Made by a program: the position numbers and the translations under genes. A stretch of 64,000 nt of DNA from Saprospiraceae bacterium (GTDB lineage Bacteria > Bacteroidota > Bacteroidia > Chitinophagales > Saprospiraceae), in contig JAQXDE010000016.1 of assembly GCA_029251525.1 (NCBI GenBank), positions 1 to 64,000 of the forward strand, read 5' to 3'. This document shows, piece after piece, positions 27,082 to 37,184 of this stretch. Every line of letters starts with the position of its first letter. The first letter of the stretch is position 1. Below the pieces are notes generated by a model that was not told the origin of the DNA, made no database searches, and worked only from the letters and a program-made list of their open reading frames with translations.

Positions 27082-28779
27082 TTAATCATCTTTTCCTCTA
27101 TCTAATTCCTTTTGTAATTTCTCTAATGTTTTCCATTTTCCAGCAGCAGCTAGTTCAGCTTGCTCCGCCCAAGTACTCGGATCAATTGCTTGAAAATTAT
27201 TTCCCGCTTCTAATAAAACAGATTTTAATTTACTATATTTAGTATAAGCTAAATCCGAATAAGAAAAAACTCCTCCCAAGTTTAATAAAGACTCAACTTT
27301 AGATTCAATTCCTTGTATTTTTTTCAGATCATCTTTTTGAATATTCTCAAAATTAGGTGTAATTTTTTTCTCAAAAGAAGAGGAAAATATTGGTTGTGAC
27401 GTTCCCTTTTCAGAAGGTGGATTGGCTTTGACATCATAACCCAAAGCATAGGAATAGGCTCCCATAATTCCTTCGACTGCATGCTCCCAAGTACAAGTTT
27501 TTATATCCTCAAAAGTTTCTTCGACTACTTTTTTGCGAAGCATTTCATTTTCCAATAAATCTGTAATATGTTTAGCCATCAATTCAATATCCCAAAAGTC
27601 TGCGGTTAAGGCATGTTGCATGACCTCTGCTGCACCAGATTGTTTTGAAATTACACAAGGAATGCCAAATTGTGCTGCCTCAGCTGCCGATAAACCAAAA
27701 GGTTCAGAAACAGAAGGCATACAATAAACATCAGCCATTGATAGTAATTTGTTAACTTTTTCTCTGTTAAGAAAACCGGTGAAGTGAAACTTGTTTCCAA
27801 CTTTTTGGTAAGCTCCTGTTTCAATTATTCGTTTGAGTTGATCACCACTTCCTGCCATTACAAATCGAACATTATCATTCTCTGCAATAACTTTGGAAGC
27901 AACTTCTAAAAAAAATTCAGGTCCCTTTTGACCTGTAATTCTTCCTAAGAATAATACTAATTTTTCTGGAAAAGTAGCTTTTTCTCTGAATGTTTTTACT
28001 GGTTCAACTCCATTATGAACAGGAAAAATTTTCTGTGGATTTATACCGTAGTGTTTTTCTACTATACTTCCAGTGTAACGACTAACAGGAATGACTGCAT
28101 CCGCTATACTCATTCCATATTTTTCTAGATCATAGTTCCAGCCACGTGCATCAGGTCCAGCTCTATCATAGCTTAATGCATGTGCATGAATGACGAGCGG
28201 TTTTCCACTTTGATGCTTTACTTTTATCCCAGCCAACATTGTCATCCAGTCATGCGCATGAATCACGTCGAATTCAAGATTGGCAGCTAATGCCGCAACA
28301 TATTCTGCATATTCCACCACTTTTTGTTGAACATTATCTCCGTACATTTCATCTAACTCAAAGCGGCTAAAAAAAGTAGATATCGTGGTAGATTCAGAAA
28401 ATTTAGAGGAGTGAATCGAAGTATTAAATTCCGTGGATTTAGAACTAGTTCCTTCTGTTATTGTTTTTTCCAAAGAAGGGTAGGGGGAAACATTTTCCAT
28501 TCCAGATGCAAACAGTGTACGAGCAAAAGCATTATATTTTTTATAAATCTTTTCATGAGAGTGGTTAACACTATTATTAATTTTTACATCAGTATTATTT
28601 AAACCAATAATATTGGCATTATCTAGAATTGAGCTCTGGCTTGCCTTTGGTAAAATAATTGTCAGATCAGTTTGTTTGGCAAGTGCTTTTGCAATTCCGA
28701 AACAAGCAATAGCTAATCCACCACTGATTAGAGGAGGAAATTCCCATCCTAGTTTGAGTACTTTCAGTTTTTTCATCAC
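27082..28779 (-). CDS. glycogen-synthase-like GT4 glycosyltransferase with C-terminal HhH domain
   Basis: The protein has 565 residues. The N-terminal GT-B domain starts LKLGWEFPPLISGGLAIAC and includes VIHAHDWMTMLAGI. The donor domain holds LVLFLGRITGQKGPEFFLE, VMAGSG and the E-x7-E region SEPFGLSAAEAAQFGIP. Typical glycogen/starch synthases are about 470-500 residues. Here a Ser/Pro-rich linker (about 455-485) leads to an extra domain (DLKKIQGIESKVESLLNLGG, then DPSTWAEQAELAAAGKW). This matches the HhH tails seen on some Bacteroidota ribosomal proteins such as L21. It probably elongates alpha-glucan with a nucleotide-sugar donor. GH57-like protein follows at 33 bases; GH31 is divergent. Confidence 0.88.
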   Translation of the reverse strand: MMKKLKVLKLGWEFPPLISGGLAIACFGIAKALAKQTDLTIILPKASQSSILDNANIIGLNNTDVKINNSVNHSHEKIYKKYNAFARTLFASGMENVSPYPSLEKTITEGTSSKSTEFNTSIHSSKFSESTTISTFFSRFELDEMYGDNVQQKVVEYAEYVAALAANLEFDVIHAHDWMTMLAGIKVKHQSGKPLVIHAHALSYDRAGPDARGWNYDLEKYGMSIADAVIPVSRYTGSIVEKHYGINPQKIFPVHNGVEPVKTFREKATFPEKLVLFLGRITGQKGPEFFLEVASKVIAENDNVRFVMAGSGDQLKRIIETGAYQKVGNKFHFTGFLNREKVNKLLSMADVYCMPSVSEPFGLSAAEAAQFGIPCVISKQSGAAEVMQHALTADFWDIELMAKHITDLLENEMLRKKVVEETFEDIKTCTWEHAVEGIMGAYSYALGYDVKANPPSEKGTSQPIFSSSFEKKITPNFENIQKDDLKKIQGIESKVESLLNLGGVFSYSDLAYTKYSKLKSVLLEAGNNFQAIDPSTWAEQAELAAAGKWKTLEKLQKELDRGKDD

Positions 28780-29122
28780 AGAATAGATTGTTTACGAATT
28801 AATTGGAGTGTTGAATTCTTGAGACAAGATAGTAACTGGTATTTATTTTTATTGCAAAAGTATAAATTTTAATTTACTTAGTGTGTTTTTTACAAAAAGT
28901 ATTTGGATTTTTATATATTTGGCTTGGAGTACAAAAGCCTAATTTTTTTAGGGATCACAATAAAATTTTGTACGTATTTACACCATATTTTAGATTAAAA
29001 CTTTGGTAGAATTTTTATTTTTTTTACAGATGTTATAATAAATATACATTTACGGAATGAAATTTTATTTTAAATTTGCAATAATAAATTGAAAAAATAC
29101 CTATTTAACATATTTAAGCAAG
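28780..29122. other. divergent promoter region between GT4-HhH and GH31 genes
   Basis: These 343 bases are very AT-rich. TAAATTTG at 29071-29078 (+) and TACTTTTG on the reverse strand near 28855-28862 match the -7 consensus TAnnTTTG, but neither has a well-spaced TTG. No ORF or palindromic operator is clear. Confidence 0.35.
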
Positions 29123-31552
29123 ATGAGCGAATTTATAAAAGAAGACATAATGAATAGGACATTAGAGGAGAAATTTCCATTAAAAATCATTTCATCTCGT
29201 CAGGAAGGGAATCAACTTTATTTTATTTGTGAGAATGAGGTTGAACTTCGAGTAACAGTTTTGACTGATCGAATGATCCGATTAAGATATGCTACCGACG
29301 GTGTTTTTGAAAATGATTTTTCATATGCCATTGACACTAGATTTAAGCCAAAGACTCCAAGTGTCGAATTCAAAGAAAAGGAAGACCATTATCAAATTAT
29401 TACCCAACAGCTTACTTGCAGAATTAATAAATCAGATCTGCGAGTTATTATGATGGATAAGTTAGGAACAGTCATTTGTGAGGATGAAAAAGGATTTCAC
29501 TGGGAAGATGATAATACTAATGGAGGAGCTATAGTGCAAATGAGTAAAAAATTGCAAAGTCAAGAAAATTTTTACGGCTTAGGAGATAAAACTGGGAAAG
29601 CAAATATGCGGAAAAGTAGGTACTCGATCTGGGGCACTGATTCCTATGGTTATGGAGTTGATACAGATCCTTTGTATAAAAATATTCCTTTTTATTATGG
29701 TATTCATAATGATACTAGTTACGGTATTTTTTTCGATAATTCTTTTCGGAGTTTCTTCGATTTTGGCCATGAACGAGCAAATGTAACTAGTTTTTGGGCC
29801 AGTGGAGGAGAGATGAATTACTATTTTTTCTATGGCCCAGAATTGATGGACGTTGCGGAACAGTTCGTTGATTTGACAGGAAAGCCTGAGCTACCTCCAA
29901 TGTGGGCATTAGGTTATCATCAATGTAAATGGAGTTATTATCCTGAATCCCAAATAAAAGAAATTACTTCTGAATTTCGGAAACGAAAAATTCCATGTGA
30001 TGCCATTTATTTGGATATTGATTATATGGATGGGTTCCGGTGTTTTACTTGGGATAAGGAAAAGTTTCCAGAGCCCAAACGGATGATTAAGGAGTTAGAA
30101 AAAGATGGGTTTAAAACTGTCGTAATGATAGATCCAGGAATTAAAGTAGATAAGGATTATTGGGTTTGTAAGGAAGGACTAGAAAAGGATATGTTCTGTA
30201 AGAGAGCGGATGGACCATTGTTAGTTGCGCCAGTTTGGCCGGGAGACTGCTATTTTCCTGATTTCACAAGACCTGATGTGAGAGATTGGTGGGCAGGCTT
30301 ATACAAAGAAATGATAGCAGAATTAGGAGTTCACGGGGTTTGGAATGATATGAACGAACCAGCGATATTTTTAGCAGATAATTTTACACAATCAGACAAA
30401 ACCTTTTACCCGGATGTGCGCCATGACTATGATGGAAACCCATGCAGTCATCGAAAAGCGCATAATGTTTATGGCATGCAAATGTCTCGAGGAACATTCC
30501 ATGGTCTCAAGCAAAATGCTCCTGATAAACGTCCCTTTGTAATAACTCGATCAACCTATGCTGGTGGTCAAAGGTATTCTTCAGGTTGGACAGGTGATAA
30601 TTTGGCGACTTGGGAACATTTGAAAATTGCGAACAAACAATGTCAGCGTGTTGCAATTTCAGGAATGTCATTCATTGGTTCTGATATAGGAGGATTTATT
30701 GACCAACCCGATGGTGAGTTATATTTGCGCTGGTTACAAATGGCTGTTTTTCATCCATTTTTTAGAACACATTCATCAGGTGATCATGGAGAACAAGAAC
30801 CTTGGGCATTTGGGGAAGAAATTGCAGAATTATCTCGTCGGGCTATTGAGTTTAGGTATAGGTTGTTACCATATATATATACTACATTTTGGCAGCATGT
30901 GTCAAAGGGAACACCAATGATAAGACCATTGGCATTTTTGGAACAACAAGAAAAAGATACATTGCATCGAATGGAGGAGTTTGCTTTGGGTGATCATATC
31001 TTAGTTTGTCCAATTTCTCAACCAAAAGTAGATGGTCGTTGGATGTTTTTGCCAAAAGGTGATTGGTTTAATTTCTGGACTGATGAACAAACACCGTCGA
31101 ATCTTGAGTTTTGGGCGTCTACAGAATTAGATGAAATTCCTGTTTTTGTTCGAGCTGGTGCAGTTATTCCATCATTTGAATCAATGCAATATGTTGGTGA
31201 AAAGAAAAGACCACAGATATACTTACACTTATATTATATCAAAGGAGAAAATAATAGTCAATTTTATTTAGATGAGGGAGAGGGATATGGTTATGAAAAT
31301 GGAGAATTTACTTTACGTAATTATTTAGTTGTAGGCGATAAAAATAAGTTGACAATTTCACAACAAAGGGAAGGTGATTTCGAGAATTTATGCCAAGATT
31401 TTAAAATCATTATCCATGCGTTGCCTGAGGATTTGAAAAACGTCAAAGTGGGAGAGGAGACAATTAAGTTTTCAAAAGGGAAGGATCGGAAGAAAGAAGT
31501 TTTTGAAATAAAAGTGAATAGAGATTTCGAAGAAATTGTGTTAGATTGGTAA
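29123..31552 (+). CDS. GH31 alpha-glucosidase
   Basis: This 809-residue glycoside hydrolase family 31 enzyme has the nucleophile Asp in GVWNDMNEPAIF (about residue 409) and the acid/base Asp in SGWTGDNLATW (about 491). Other family landmarks are the N-terminal beta-sandwich (about 1-230), GYHQCKWSYYPE, DAIYLDIDYMDGF, SDIGGF and FFRTHSSGDHGEQEPW. It removes terminal alpha-linked glucose from oligosaccharides. No signal peptide is visible, so it is probably cytoplasmic, in line with a neighbouring glucan synthase/GH57 pair. It is divergent from that pair and could share control. Confidence 0.96.
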   Translation: MSEFIKEDIMNRTLEEKFPLKIISSRQEGNQLYFICENEVELRVTVLTDRMIRLRYATDGVFENDFSYAIDTRFKPKTPSVEFKEKEDHYQIITQQLTCRINKSDLRVIMMDKLGTVICEDEKGFHWEDDNTNGGAIVQMSKKLQSQENFYGLGDKTGKANMRKSRYSIWGTDSYGYGVDTDPLYKNIPFYYGIHNDTSYGIFFDNSFRSFFDFGHERANVTSFWASGGEMNYYFFYGPELMDVAEQFVDLTGKPELPPMWALGYHQCKWSYYPESQIKEITSEFRKRKIPCDAIYLDIDYMDGFRCFTWDKEKFPEPKRMIKELEKDGFKTVVMIDPGIKVDKDYWVCKEGLEKDMFCKRADGPLLVAPVWPGDCYFPDFTRPDVRDWWAGLYKEMIAELGVHGVWNDMNEPAIFLADNFTQSDKTFYPDVRHDYDGNPCSHRKAHNVYGMQMSRGTFHGLKQNAPDKRPFVITRSTYAGGQRYSSGWTGDNLATWEHLKIANKQCQRVAISGMSFIGSDIGGFIDQPDGELYLRWLQMAVFHPFFRTHSSGDHGEQEPWAFGEEIAELSRRAIEFRYRLLPYIYTTFWQHVSKGTPMIRPLAFLEQQEKDTLHRMEEFALGDHILVCPISQPKVDGRWMFLPKGDWFNFWTDEQTPSNLEFWASTELDEIPVFVRAGAVIPSFESMQYVGEKKRPQIYLHLYYIKGENNSQFYLDEGEGYGYENGEFTLRNYLVVGDKNKLTISQQREGDFENLCQDFKIIIHALPEDLKNVKVGEETIKFSKGKDRKKEVFEIKVNRDFEEIVLDW

Positions 31553-31706
31553 AAATGATGATAATTTAAACCTCGAACTCATTAATATTGTTAATGAATC
31601 ATTAAAGATTTAATTCCGCTAACATTTCTACAATAAAGGTTTAAAATTTGTTCTTTTAAAAGATGAAAATCATTTTCTGTTTTTAATAAATAATACCAAA
31701 TAAAAT

Positions 31707-33131
31707 ATGAAAAGAATTTTGCTAACACTTTCTGCAATATTTTTTGTTTTAATTTCCATTTTTGCTCAAGGTGGCCATGAAATCAAGATTAGATTGAACG
31801 ATTTTGATCAAAAACAATTATTCCTCGGTTACCATTATGGTGATAATCAATACTTGAAAGATACAGTTGAAATTGATGCTTCTGGTTACTTTACTTTTAA
31901 AGGAGAAGAACCATTAGATGGAGGTGTTTATTTGGTAATTATGCCACCTGATAATCAATATTTTCAAATAGTATTAGATGAGGGGCAGCAAGTTTTTTCT
32001 ATCGAAACTAGTGCAAAAGATCCAGTTTCTAATATCAAAGTGAATGGTTCATCCGATAATAAATTACTCTATGAATACTTAAATTTTTTGAGTGGAAAAA
32101 TAGTTGAGCAAAAAGAACTCAGCAAAGACAAAGATTCTCCTGATGAAGCAAAGAAGACAGCTGCGACTAAAAAACTAGAAGAATTGGATGGTTTGGTTAA
32201 GAAATATCAAAGTGATCTAATAAAAGATCATCCAAAAACGATGTCCGCAATAATGGTTAAGTCTAATTTGGCGAATCCAATGCCTAATTTTGAAGGAACA
32301 GAGGAAGAAAAGTCAATGAAACGATATGTGCATTATAAAAAGCATTATTTTGATAATATTGATTTAGCAGATCCTCGAATGTTGAGAACGCCCTTTTTGT
32401 CTCAACGAGTGAGTTATTATATGGAAAAATTAACTCCTCAAAATCCAGATTCCATGATCATGTCAATTGATTATTTATTGGCAAAGATGAAACCTGCTGA
32501 AGAGACTTTTAAGTATTATTTGATTCATTTCTTAAATAAGTATGCTAGCTCAAAAGTGGTAGGGGAAGACAAAGTTTATGTTCATATCGCAGAGAATTAC
32601 TATTGCAAAGGATTAGCTGCGTGGACAGAAGAAGAACAATTAGCTAAGATTTGTGATAATGCAAGAAGGTTAAAACCAATATTAATTGGGAAAAAGGCAC
32701 GTGATGTTAAGACAAAAGATAAAGAAGGGACGAGTCATAATTTATACGATTTTGATTCTGAATTTACGATTCTTTATTTTTGGGCATCAGACTGTGGACA
32801 TTGCAAAAAGATGACTCCGTTTCTTATTGACTTTAATGAAAAATATAAATCAAAAGGGGTTTCAATCATGACTATTTGTAAACCTAAAAGTGGGGATTAT
32901 AAAGAATGTTGGGATTATATTGATGAGCATGATAACATGGAAAATATGTTGAACACATATGATCCATCTAATCGGGCTCAGATTTATTATAACGTTCGAT
33001 CAACACCATCTATGTTTATTCTTAACAAGGATAAAGAAATCATCATGAAAGGAATAGGTGCTGATCAATTGGATGAGGTCATGGATAAAATCATTAAAAG
33101 AGAGCAACAAAAGAATGCACCGAAAGAATAA
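31707..33131 (+). CDS. secreted thioredoxin-fold protein (TlpA-like, DUF4369/DUF5106 type)
   Basis: The protein has 474 residues and a signal peptide ending SIFAQ (about 1-21). An N-terminal beta-rich region (about 25-130, FLGYHYGDNQYLKDTVEI) resembles DUF4369. A helical middle follows. The C-terminal thioredoxin domain (about 335-465) carries a CGHC active site in FWASDCGHCKKMTPFL (about 362-365) and the cis-Pro region STPSMFIL. It probably reduces or rearranges disulfides in the periplasm; the family is common and often multi-copy in Bacteroidota. A strong terminator follows. Confidence 0.9.
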   Translation: MKRILLTLSAIFFVLISIFAQGGHEIKIRLNDFDQKQLFLGYHYGDNQYLKDTVEIDASGYFTFKGEEPLDGGVYLVIMPPDNQYFQIVLDEGQQVFSIETSAKDPVSNIKVNGSSDNKLLYEYLNFLSGKIVEQKELSKDKDSPDEAKKTAATKKLEELDGLVKKYQSDLIKDHPKTMSAIMVKSNLANPMPNFEGTEEEKSMKRYVHYKKHYFDNIDLADPRMLRTPFLSQRVSYYMEKLTPQNPDSMIMSIDYLLAKMKPAEETFKYYLIHFLNKYASSKVVGEDKVYVHIAENYYCKGLAAWTEEEQLAKICDNARRLKPILIGKKARDVKTKDKEGTSHNLYDFDSEFTILYFWASDCGHCKKMTPFLIDFNEKYKSKGVSIMTICKPKSGDYKECWDYIDEHDNMENMLNTYDPSNRAQIYYNVRSTPSMFILNKDKEIIMKGIGADQLDEVMDKIIKREQQKNAPKE

Positions 33132-33155
33132 TATTTAATTGTATCTTAAAAGATA

Positions 33156-33199
33156 AAAAGCCATCATCGAACTTAATTGTATTGATGATGGCTTTTTTT
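33156..33199 (+). terminator. rho-independent terminator
   Basis: A 13-base stem (aaaagccatcatc / gatgatggctttt) is followed by T's. Confidence 0.9.
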
Positions 33200-33241
33200 G
33201 TCTTTTTGATAACAACAATTAGGTTGAAAAATTAATTCACT

Positions 33242-33800
33242 ATGGAGGTTATCACACTTGATAGAACTACTATTTTAGAATTAACAGTTTGTATTAATTT
33301 TGCTTTTTTATATTATTTTTTCAGATTTAGCGCAACAGAATCTATTCTCTAACTAAACTCGAAAGGTAAAGAAATCGATTGTTCTTTATCATCAAAAATA
33401 AAGCATGAAGGAAGATTGTTAGGGTTTATTGTAAATTGATTACAAGATTGGAATAGATTTATAACTGTTCTTAGTGCTGTAACAGGTGTTACTCCAAACT
33501 ATCGAGAAAATGGGTTAACCAAAAAATGTATCAATTTTTAAAACCAGGGTTTGTTAAAAGAGGGATTTAATTCCTGATCCAGATGTAATTAAAGAACATT
33601 GTTAATGTAATATGTATTTATGAGAAAATTGGGTTGAAAATTTAAATGGAGGCATTCCACAATTTGGTGTACTCCCTGAATTTCGTGATCAAGGTATTAA
33701 GTAGGTTTTTATTATTGCATATTTCAACTCTTCATTCTTTATTAATTACATTAATACATCGGCAATTAAAGTTTCTCATAACTATAGGAACAGAGGATAA
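33242..33800 (+). pseudogene. decayed GNAT acetyltransferase gene
   Basis: From the ATG at 33242 one frame reads like the N-terminus of a GNAT enzyme (MEVITLDRTTILELT), then TAA, then KHEGRLLGFIVN, TGA at 33437, then TGVTPNYRENGLTKK, the acetyl-CoA-binding loop. The frame shifts at the A6 run near 33521-33526, after which MYQFLKPGFVKRGI, two stops and CIYEKIGLKI (the C-terminal GNAT motif) follow. A second module in the third frame reads FGVLPEFRDQGIK. There are at least four stops and two frameshifts, so it cannot make an intact protein. It occupies most of the 785-base gap. Confidence 0.8.
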
Positions 33801-33916
33801 GATCAATAAATACTAAATGGTATCATATTTGTAATAGTTGAATATGTATAAGATTTATCGTAAGTTTATTACGTATTTTAAATTTATCTATTTTATAACT
33901 AAATATTATCAACACT

Positions 33917-34249
33917 ATGAAGTTTGAAGTTTTTCAAAGTCCAAAAGACAAAAAACACTATTTCCGATTAAGAAATAACAAAGGTGACATCGTAATGAAA
34001 AGTCAGGGTTATTCCACTAAAAGAACTTGCATCAATGGTATCGAATCTGTTCGGAAGAACAGTCAAGTGCCTGAGCGTTTTGATGCTAAGGTTGCAAGAA
34101 ATGGTAAACATCATTTTAATATTGTGGCTCGTAACGGCCAAGTTGTGGCATCCAGCTCAAGATGGGAAGTACAAAAAGTTTGTAAATCTACAATGACCTC
34201 TGTTAAAAGATCAGCAATTAAAGCAAAAGTTGAATTGGTAGCAAAATAA
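33917..34249 (+). CDS. YegP-family (DUF1508) protein
   Basis: The 110-residue protein holds two tandem DUF1508 repeats. Repeat one is MKFEVFQSPKDKKHYFRLRN followed by GYSTKRTCINGIESVRKN; repeat two is RFDAKVARNGKHHFNIVA followed by WEVQKVCKSTMTSVKR. The family is small and cytosolic, with no proven function. It is a single gene, with a terminator close behind. The start is the only ATG before the first repeat. Confidence 0.9.
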   Translation: MKFEVFQSPKDKKHYFRLRNNKGDIVMKSQGYSTKRTCINGIESVRKNSQVPERFDAKVARNGKHHFNIVARNGQVVASSSRWEVQKVCKSTMTSVKRSAIKAKVELVAK

Positions 34250-34269
34250 TTTTACCAAAATACTATAAT

Positions 34270-34307
34270 AAAACCTTTCCGACTCAATAGAGATGGAAGG
34301 GTTTTTT
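34270..34307 (+). terminator. rho-independent terminator
   Basis: The stem aaaacctttcc / ggaagggtttt (one G-T pair) is followed by a T-run. Confidence 0.75.
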
Positions 34308-34575
34308 GTTTTGTCTGGCATTGTAATAGTAAAAGATAGTTATTACAAAATGTGTAAATACACAGATATTTTTTGCAAACTATTTTTATTGTGGTAAAAT
34401 TTTTATTTTACTTTGAATCTTTTTAACAATTTTTTAGGATACCTGCAAGCTTTAAATCTTGATTAATTAGATTCATTTATCCTTTTCATTAGTTATCTTC
34501 AAGTTCAAAATAGAAAATTTTTGATTAGGTTATTTTTTTATTCACAAAGCTCAATAAAATATTTTTTTCGATCCA
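34308..34575. other. intergenic region, nothing recognised
   Basis: AT-rich spacer with no ORF or repeat that I can support. Confidence 0.5.
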
Positions 34576-35517
34576 ATGAAAAAACAAGAAAACCTACCTC
34601 TTGGTTTTATTTCAGAATTCATTTCTTGTAACGGGATTACTTTACATGTTATTCATAATGGGGCAAGTTACCAAAATGAACCCATTCAAGATGATCGAGC
34701 TCCTTTATTATGTCTGCATGGTTTTCCAGAATTCTGGATATCCTGGGAAGGTGTAATGAAAGAATTAGTAGATGACTATTTTATGGTAATTCCTGATCAG
34801 AGAGGCTACAATAAGAGTGATACACCCACTGGGAGTGAAAATTATACAGCAAAAATATTGGTTGCTGATATGTGGATCTTAGCTAATTTAATTTTTGGTT
34901 CCCGAAAGTTTAATTTAGCTGGACATGATTTTGGAGCAGCTATCGCCTATGCTATGGTATTTAAATTTCCAGATTTTATTAATAAACTTATCGTTGTAAA
35001 TGGCGCCCACCCGATATGTCTTCAAGAAGCATTAATAGACGATAAATTACAAGCGGAGGCAAGTCAATATTTCCAAACTTTAAGAGAAGATGATGCTGGA
35101 ATTAAGACTGCAGCAAATGATTTTAATTTTTTTTTCGAGATCATTTCCGGAAAAACTAATCCAAATTGGGTGACGGAAAAAGTTAAACAACGATTTCGTG
35201 AGGCTTGGGGTGGAGCTGAAAGATTACAAGCAATGTTGAACTGGTATAAATCATCTCCTATCATTGTACCTGTGGTTGGTCAAAGGTTACCCGAGGTTCC
35301 TTTGTATGGAGTATCAAGAGATAAATTTAAAGTTACAGTGCCGCATTTGTTGATTTGGGGTGAAGATGATATCGCTTTTTTATCGAGTGTTCGAAAATCT
35401 ATTCAGGAGTTTTGTGATAATTTACAAATTGAAAAAGTAGAAAATGCAGATCATTGGATTTTGCATACCCATGCTGAATTAGTAGCTAATCGGATAAGAA
35501 GATATTTGAATAATTAA
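34576..35517 (+). CDS. alpha/beta hydrolase, epoxide-hydrolase / dehalogenase-like
   Basis: The protein has 313 residues. The oxyanion-hole region HGFPEFWISWEGV and the nucleophile elbow GHDFGAAIA (Asp as nucleophile rather than Ser) are typical of soluble epoxide hydrolases and haloalkane dehalogenases. A catalytic His is in ADHWILHTHAE near the C-terminus, and the acid partner lies near WGEDDIAF. The HGFPE motif favours epoxide hydrolase. A lid domain (about 150-230) is present. The real substrate is unknown. Confidence 0.88.
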   Translation: MKKQENLPLGFISEFISCNGITLHVIHNGASYQNEPIQDDRAPLLCLHGFPEFWISWEGVMKELVDDYFMVIPDQRGYNKSDTPTGSENYTAKILVADMWILANLIFGSRKFNLAGHDFGAAIAYAMVFKFPDFINKLIVVNGAHPICLQEALIDDKLQAEASQYFQTLREDDAGIKTAANDFNFFFEIISGKTNPNWVTEKVKQRFREAWGGAERLQAMLNWYKSSPIIVPVVGQRLPEVPLYGVSRDKFKVTVPHLLIWGEDDIAFLSSVRKSIQEFCDNLQIEKVENADHWILHTHAELVANRIRRYLNN

Positions 35518-35660
35518 TAGAGGCTATCTTTTTGGGTTAATAATTTCTTTGTTATTTTTCTTTGGAAGAAACAATCTCCATTTCCCTTTGTTATTAACCT
35601 ATAGATAACATAATAACATTAAAATCATTTCAATATTAATTTGTAAATAGTATACTAAGA

Positions 35661-37142
35661 ATGAAGCAAGCAAAAACACTTGGAGAACTAAAAGCTACTA
35701 AATACCATCCTAAATCAATCAAAGAAGAGTTGAGAGCCAACTTGATCGATAAATTACAAAACAGAGATACAATTTTTGATGGTATTCTTGGATTTGAAGA
35801 TACTGTTTTACCTGATTTGGAAAGAGCCATTTTGTCAAAGCATAATATTTTACTATTAGGATTAAGAGGGCAAGCAAAGACTCGTATGGCTCGATTAATG
35901 GTCAAATTGCTTGACGAATACGTTCCAGTTGTTGCGGGAAGCGAATTGAACGATGATCCCATGGCTCCAATTTCAAAATTTGCATTCAATCTTATTGCAG
36001 ATAAAGGTGATGATACACCTATCGAGTGGCTGCACCGAGAAGAAAGGTATGTAGAAAAATTAGCAACACCAGATGTTAGTATTGCTGATTTGGTAGGAGA
36101 TGTTGATCCAATTAAAGCAGCTACATTAAAGCTGCCCTACTCTGACGAACGTGTAATTCATTTCGGATTGATTCCTCGTTCGCATAGATGTATTTTTGTG
36201 ATTAATGAATTGCCTGATTTGCAAGCAAGAATTCAGGTTTCATTGTTTAATATACTGCAAGAAGGAGATATGCAAATTCGAGGATTTAAATTGAGATTGC
36301 CATTAGAAGTTCAGTTTGTTTTTACAGCAAATCCAGAGGATTATACTAATCGTGGTAGTATCATAACACCGTTGAAGGATAGAATTGAAAGCCAAATTTT
36401 GACTCATTACCCAAAAACAATGGAGATTGCTCAGACAATTACAAGTCAAGAGGCTAAATTAGCAGAAGAACAAGAAAATAAAATTGAAGTGCCCGAGATG
36501 ATGAAAATATTGATGGAGAGGATTTCATTTCAAGCTCGTGAAAGTGAGTACATCGATGAGAAAAGTGGGGTCTCTGCTCGACTTAGTATTTCTGGTTATG
36601 AAAATTTAGTGAGTACTGCTGAGAGAAGGATGCTTATTAACAATGATAAAAAAACTAGAGTGCGAATTACTGATTTTTGGGGTGTAGTTCCAGCCATAAC
36701 GGGGAAAGTGGAATTAGTTTATGAAGGGGAGCAAGAAGGACCATATAATGTAGCTATGAAATTAATGTCTGCTGCAATTAAAGATGAGTTTATGGTTACA
36801 TTTCCAAATCCAGAAAAATTGAAAAAAGGGCAAATGTCTGATCCTTATGGCACTATTCGAGCATGGTTTTCTGGAGGTAATGAGGTAGATTTTTTAAATG
36901 ATATGGGCGAAAAGGAATTTAAAAAGGAAATAGAAAAAGTAACTGGATTAAAAAAGTTTGTTGAACAATTTGGTTTGCCAAAAGAAGAGCTCCATACATA
37001 TATGGAATTGGTTTTACATGGTCTAGCTTCATTTAATATCTTGAGTAAAGATTATTTAGAATCGAAAATGTCTTTTGCAGATCCGTTGGCAAGTATGTTT
37101 GACGACGACGAGGATGATGAACCATTTGGCAATTTTAATTAG
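35661..37142 (+). CDS. MoxR / Mg-chelatase-I-like AAA+ ATPase
   Basis: This 493-residue AAA+ ATPase has Walker A GLRGQAKTR (about 72-80), a Walker-B-like IFVINELPDL (Asn-Glu in place of Asp-Glu, as is common in this subfamily) and sensor VFTANPEDYTNRG. A helical C-terminal domain (about 250-450) follows. The acidic tail DDDEDDEP ends the chain. Relatives work with a von Willebrand A protein to insert metal or remodel substrates. No VWA gene is adjacent here: a terminator follows immediately. The partner and substrate are unknown. Confidence 0.88.
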   Translation: MKQAKTLGELKATKYHPKSIKEELRANLIDKLQNRDTIFDGILGFEDTVLPDLERAILSKHNILLLGLRGQAKTRMARLMVKLLDEYVPVVAGSELNDDPMAPISKFAFNLIADKGDDTPIEWLHREERYVEKLATPDVSIADLVGDVDPIKAATLKLPYSDERVIHFGLIPRSHRCIFVINELPDLQARIQVSLFNILQEGDMQIRGFKLRLPLEVQFVFTANPEDYTNRGSIITPLKDRIESQILTHYPKTMEIAQTITSQEAKLAEEQENKIEVPEMMKILMERISFQARESEYIDEKSGVSARLSISGYENLVSTAERRMLINNDKKTRVRITDFWGVVPAITGKVELVYEGEQEGPYNVAMKLMSAAIKDEFMVTFPNPEKLKKGQMSDPYGTIRAWFSGGNEVDFLNDMGEKEFKKEIEKVTGLKKFVEQFGLPKEELHTYMELVLHGLASFNILSKDYLESKMSFADPLASMFDDDEDDEPFGNFN

Positions 37143-37184
37143 TCTTTTAAAATGCTTCGCTATAAGGAGTAATGATTAACGGAT

